Source: Chamaea fasciata (Eukaryota > Chordata > Aves > Passeriformes > Sylviidae). From it: DNA of 64,000 bases. The position numbers and the translations under genes were made by a program. This document shows, piece after piece, positions 61,001 through 64,000 of this stretch. How positions within the stretch are numbered: the first letter of the stretch is position 1; every line of letters starts with the position of its first letter. The notes below the pieces were generated by a model. The model saw only the letters and a list, made by a program, of their open reading frames with translations, was not told the origin of the DNA and did no database searches. The stretch spans positions 50,371,563 to 50,435,562 of the forward strand of contig JARCOQ010000005.1 of the NCBI GenBank assembly GCA_029207755.1, written 5' to 3'.

Positions 61001-62573
61001 AGTGTTGCTGAGCAGTCTGGCTGAACCCGAATGAAAGAGACTGATGCTTTTCCTCCAGCTGGCTTCAAGGAGCTGGTCAAGGTGTTAGATAGGCTGATGT
61101 TGTAAATGGGGAAAGGGATGAGGAACCCGATCTAAATGCTTCTTTTATTCCTGTACTCCATTCACAGCTTTATTCCTAAAATGGGCAAGGGCTTTCGTCC
61201 ATGGGGCCCCTGCCCATCAATCTGTCCATGAGCTCCACTGAGCTCAGTCCTGGGCTCCCAGAGTGCCTGAGAGGTGTTGCTTGTCTCTTGCTGTCCTGAG
61301 TTGCTGACTGGATTCCCAGCCTGTGCTCCAGCCCTGTTTGTGATCCTGTCTCTGCTCTGAGCTGCAGTGTTGCTAGTCTTGTCTTTGTCTCCCATCTTGA
61401 CCAGCTGCCTTGAGTTCCTGGATGGACCCCAGACAGTGTGGGTAGCCTTGTCTCCAGCTGTTTCCAGCCCCATCTCCAAGGGCTGCTGTGTTATGCAGTA
61501 AACATGGAATACTCCAAGGTGTGTTTGGCATTGTGCTGTAGCTGTGAGGCTATTGCCTGGCAAAAGCAGAGGAAGGCAGAGAGAGCTGGAGCTGGGGCGA
61601 TGTGCTGGTTAATACTCTGAGGACTCATTTACTCCCTGTGAGCCACCCAATGGCATCCAATTTTGCCTGTTCCTCTAGTTCAGACATGTAGCTGAACAAT
61701 GTCCTGATTACAGCTCTGTGCCAGAAGGGCAGCTTATAAACCCTTCCCAGATAATGTACAACCTCCTTCTTCCTTCCCCTGAAACCTCCTGGGGCCTGAC
61801 ACGTGTGGGGGTGGTGGAAAAATGGAGGGAGAAGAGGAGGGAGGGTGAGAGGAGCAAATATCCATCGCCAGCCACTCCCCATGGAGAAAAAGGTTGTGAT
61901 AGTAAATGATGCATTTTATGGCAGAGAGGAAATGCCTTCATCCCAGAAACTGTGGCCGCTTCCGAGCACTCTGGCCTGGGGCTCTGGCTACCTGAGGAGG
62001 AGGGGGCAGGTCCCTGGCTGTACTGGCCAGATGAGAAGTCTGCAAACTGGGAGGTGTTGTCCCTGGTGGATGTGAAACTCTTACAGGTGCTTCCTGCCCC
62101 TGGCTCCAGCCCCAGCTCCACGGTGGGAGGCTGTGAGCGGATGATGTAGTTGTGTCTGGAAGTTCTCAGGTGGCAGATCACCCCTCAGAGACCACAACAG
62201 CCAGCGTGGATCAGCATGGAGGGATAGGTCCAGAGCTGGGGAAGGATGGGAACTCTAACAGGCTGTATTTTTCTGACCTGGAAAAAGGACACAGGCAAGG
62301 AATGGCTGACAGTTTTAGTTTGTGGAATTTCTAACCATAGTTGTTTCATTTTATCTGAAATGCACTTTGACCCTTGGAATGAAATGAACTTTATTGACAC
62401 TCGTCTGCAGCACACCTAAGGGATGGTCAAAAAGTTCCACAGGAGAGGTCTGTGTCATGATATCTCTTATTAAGTCCGAAGAAAAAGAGGCATATACCAG
62501 GTCTGACAAAGTTTGTAAGCAAAGCTTTAACCCTTTTGCAAGGAGAAGCCTTTTCCCTCAACCCACCAGAGCT

Positions 62574-62590
62574 TTTTTTTTTTTTTTTTT
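62574..62590 (+). repeat. Poly-T tract
   Basis: About 17 T followed by C4, with no identifiable attached retrogene. Confidence 0.8.
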
Positions 62591-63416
62591 CCCCTCTGTT
62601 TTCTTCTTCATTCTATTTATAGCCTGCTCTGCTTTAATTTTCCTTGGCCATCAGACAAGTGAGCAAGTCTTTTCTCTGCCGATCTTATGGCAGAGTTTGT
62701 TTATACATATACAAGGTCTCTAATTACAGAGCAGTGTGATTCCCCACAAAACATCCCCTGGCCTCCACTCCCCAAATTCATATAGGACTTCTTTTCTGCA
62801 AGGCCAAACACCCTTTTAGAGTTTATAGACAAAGCTGGTTTGTGTATATATGATTTTCTCTCCTGTCTTAGCCCTTTCATTGCAAAAAGAAAAAGGAATG
62901 AAAAAAAATTAAAAAAAGGAGACAGGGCAGCTGGGAAATTTTAGACTAAAGAGCAGATCACATTTCAAAACATTGTGATCTAAAAATAGTAATTCTGTTT
63001 TCCCCTTCTCTCTCTTTCTTTCCTCCTTGCCCTTCTGTAAAATGTGATTCATTTTCTCTGAAGAAAAAATCCCTGTCCTGGGAATTTATGAACCACATAA
63101 CACTTCAGTGAGACTGATTCTACTTGCAAGACAGAGTTCTGATTCTATGAATTGGATCTGGGCTGAGATCACTATTGTGATTTGTGCAATGAGTCCGTGC
63201 ATGCACAAACATCCATGTGGGGCAATAGGAGAAAAGAGACTGGAATTCGTGGCCATTTATGTTGGGAATCAGCTGCTTTCATGGATTTCACATTAATTAA
63301 TAAATGTCTGGGCTTTGTGGACCAACTTCTACCTCTCAAAGGACCCTTCCTACTAATGTTTGTGGGTCTATCCTTCTTGTATGAAGATCAGAGGTTTTCA
63401 GCTGTGTGAATTGTAC

Positions 63417-63477
63417 TGGGGGGTTTGGGTTGTTGGTTTGGTTTTGGTGTGTGGGTTTGTTTTTTTGGGTTTTTTTT
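63417..63477 (+). repeat. GT-rich low-complexity tract
   Basis: About 60 bases almost entirely G and T (GGGTTTGGGTTG, GGTTTTGG). It is the strand complement of the AC-rich tracts at 28077 and 32779. Confidence 0.85.
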
Positions 63478-64000
63478 CACTTTCATTGGTGTTTTCAAAA
63501 GCAAAGAAGAATTTTGCACCTTTTTGAGTGCCACTCCGCTGCAGGTAAAGAATGTAACAGCTTGTGAGAGTGCAGCCAGAGCCAATAATAATCTGACTGA
63601 CATGTCCTGGCACTGAAATGCCTATTAAACCTCACTCTGTCCTTTCAAGGTGGAGGTTTTAATGCTGGGCACTTGTTTGAGCTGAAAATTCCCTCTCTTT
63701 ATAGACCCAAAGAGCCTACATCCATGAAAGATTCTCAGAAGGATCTAATATTTCTATGGATGATAGAATAAATCCTTCAGTGCCGCACATTTTCCAAGCC
63801 ATGGAAGTTTCCAAGCCCAGTACATGTTTCCATATGTAACACACACTTTTCCACACAGGATCCCAAAGATTTCTTGGAAAACCGCGGAGGCCGGTCAACT
63901 ATGATAAGGTGGTAACAGTTTTAGGAAAATATGTATTTACTTTTAAGAATTTGTAGGAAACACAGCAAATTTCCCATTAAGGGTTAACTGTGGATTCTAG

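Larger units (their letters stand above)
57703..64000. other. Intergenic DNA to the right edge; no gene seen
   Basis: No reading frame resembles a known protein. In particular none resembles PTHLH, which is expected further right. It contains a CA microsatellite (58016..58031), a poly-T tract (62574..62590), an A-rich patch at about 62885..62920 and a GT-rich tract (63417..63477). Confidence 0.55.

Noticed and set aside
61162..61563. 133-codon minus-strand frame
   Set aside because: Composition is Gln/Thr/Gly-rich without a recognisable domain, and no splice context supports an exon.
57703..64000. Expected PTHLH exons
   Set aside because: I looked for the parathyroid-hormone-like N-terminal motif and the basic Lys/Arg-rich region in both strands and found neither. 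PTHLH is probably beyond the right edge.
1..64000. CRISPR arrays, tRNA or rRNA genes, and intact retroviral elements
   Set aside because: No spaced direct repeats, cloverleaf-like sequence, rRNA core motifs, or paired LTRs with a primer-binding site were recognised. A tRNA scan and a repeat-library search would be decisive.

Overview
This window is vertebrate nuclear DNA, and most likely avian. The evidence is spliced genes with GT-AG introns, a CpG-rich first exon set in AT-rich flanks, and seven recognisable truncated CR1 LINE copies. CR1 is the dominant dispersed repeat of bird genomes, and I saw no mammalian-type SINEs. Whether the bird is a passerine cannot be decided from sequence reading alone.

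Layout. At the left edge (403..631, minus strand) is the first coding exon of MANSC4, encoding a signal peptide and the start of a MANSC domain. The rest of that gene lies off the left end. About 8.9 kb of non-coding DNA with one CR1 copy follows. KLHL42 (also called KLHDC5) then lies on the plus strand in three coding exons: 9492..10396, 16720..16913 and 20740..21191. They join in frame to a 516-residue BTB-kelch protein. The divergent MANSC4/KLHL42 pair matches the order I know from human 12p11.22 (MRPS35, MANSC4, KLHL42, PTHLH, CCDC91).

From about 21.6 kb to 64 kb I find no credible coding exon. This is probably the desert between KLHL42 and PTHLH. It holds six more CR1 fragments in both orientations, a 230-bp AAAAG microsatellite, several AC-, GT-, A- and T-rich tracts, and an imperfect 169-bp hairpin (54199..54367). 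Three blocks (about 32.27-32.64, 39.36-39.72 and 41.88-42.12 kb) are free of recognisable repeats and dense in homeodomain-, AP-1-, RUNX-, CRE- and forkhead-like words. They are candidates for conserved regulatory DNA.

Function. KLHL42 is a CUL3 substrate adaptor. MANSC4 is a predicted secreted or membrane-anchored protein. They share a neighbourhood, not a pathway, as far as is known. No prokaryotic-type system, CRISPR array, tRNA or rRNA was recognised. The most unusual non-genic structure is the hairpin near 54.3 kb, which looks like an old palindromic element.
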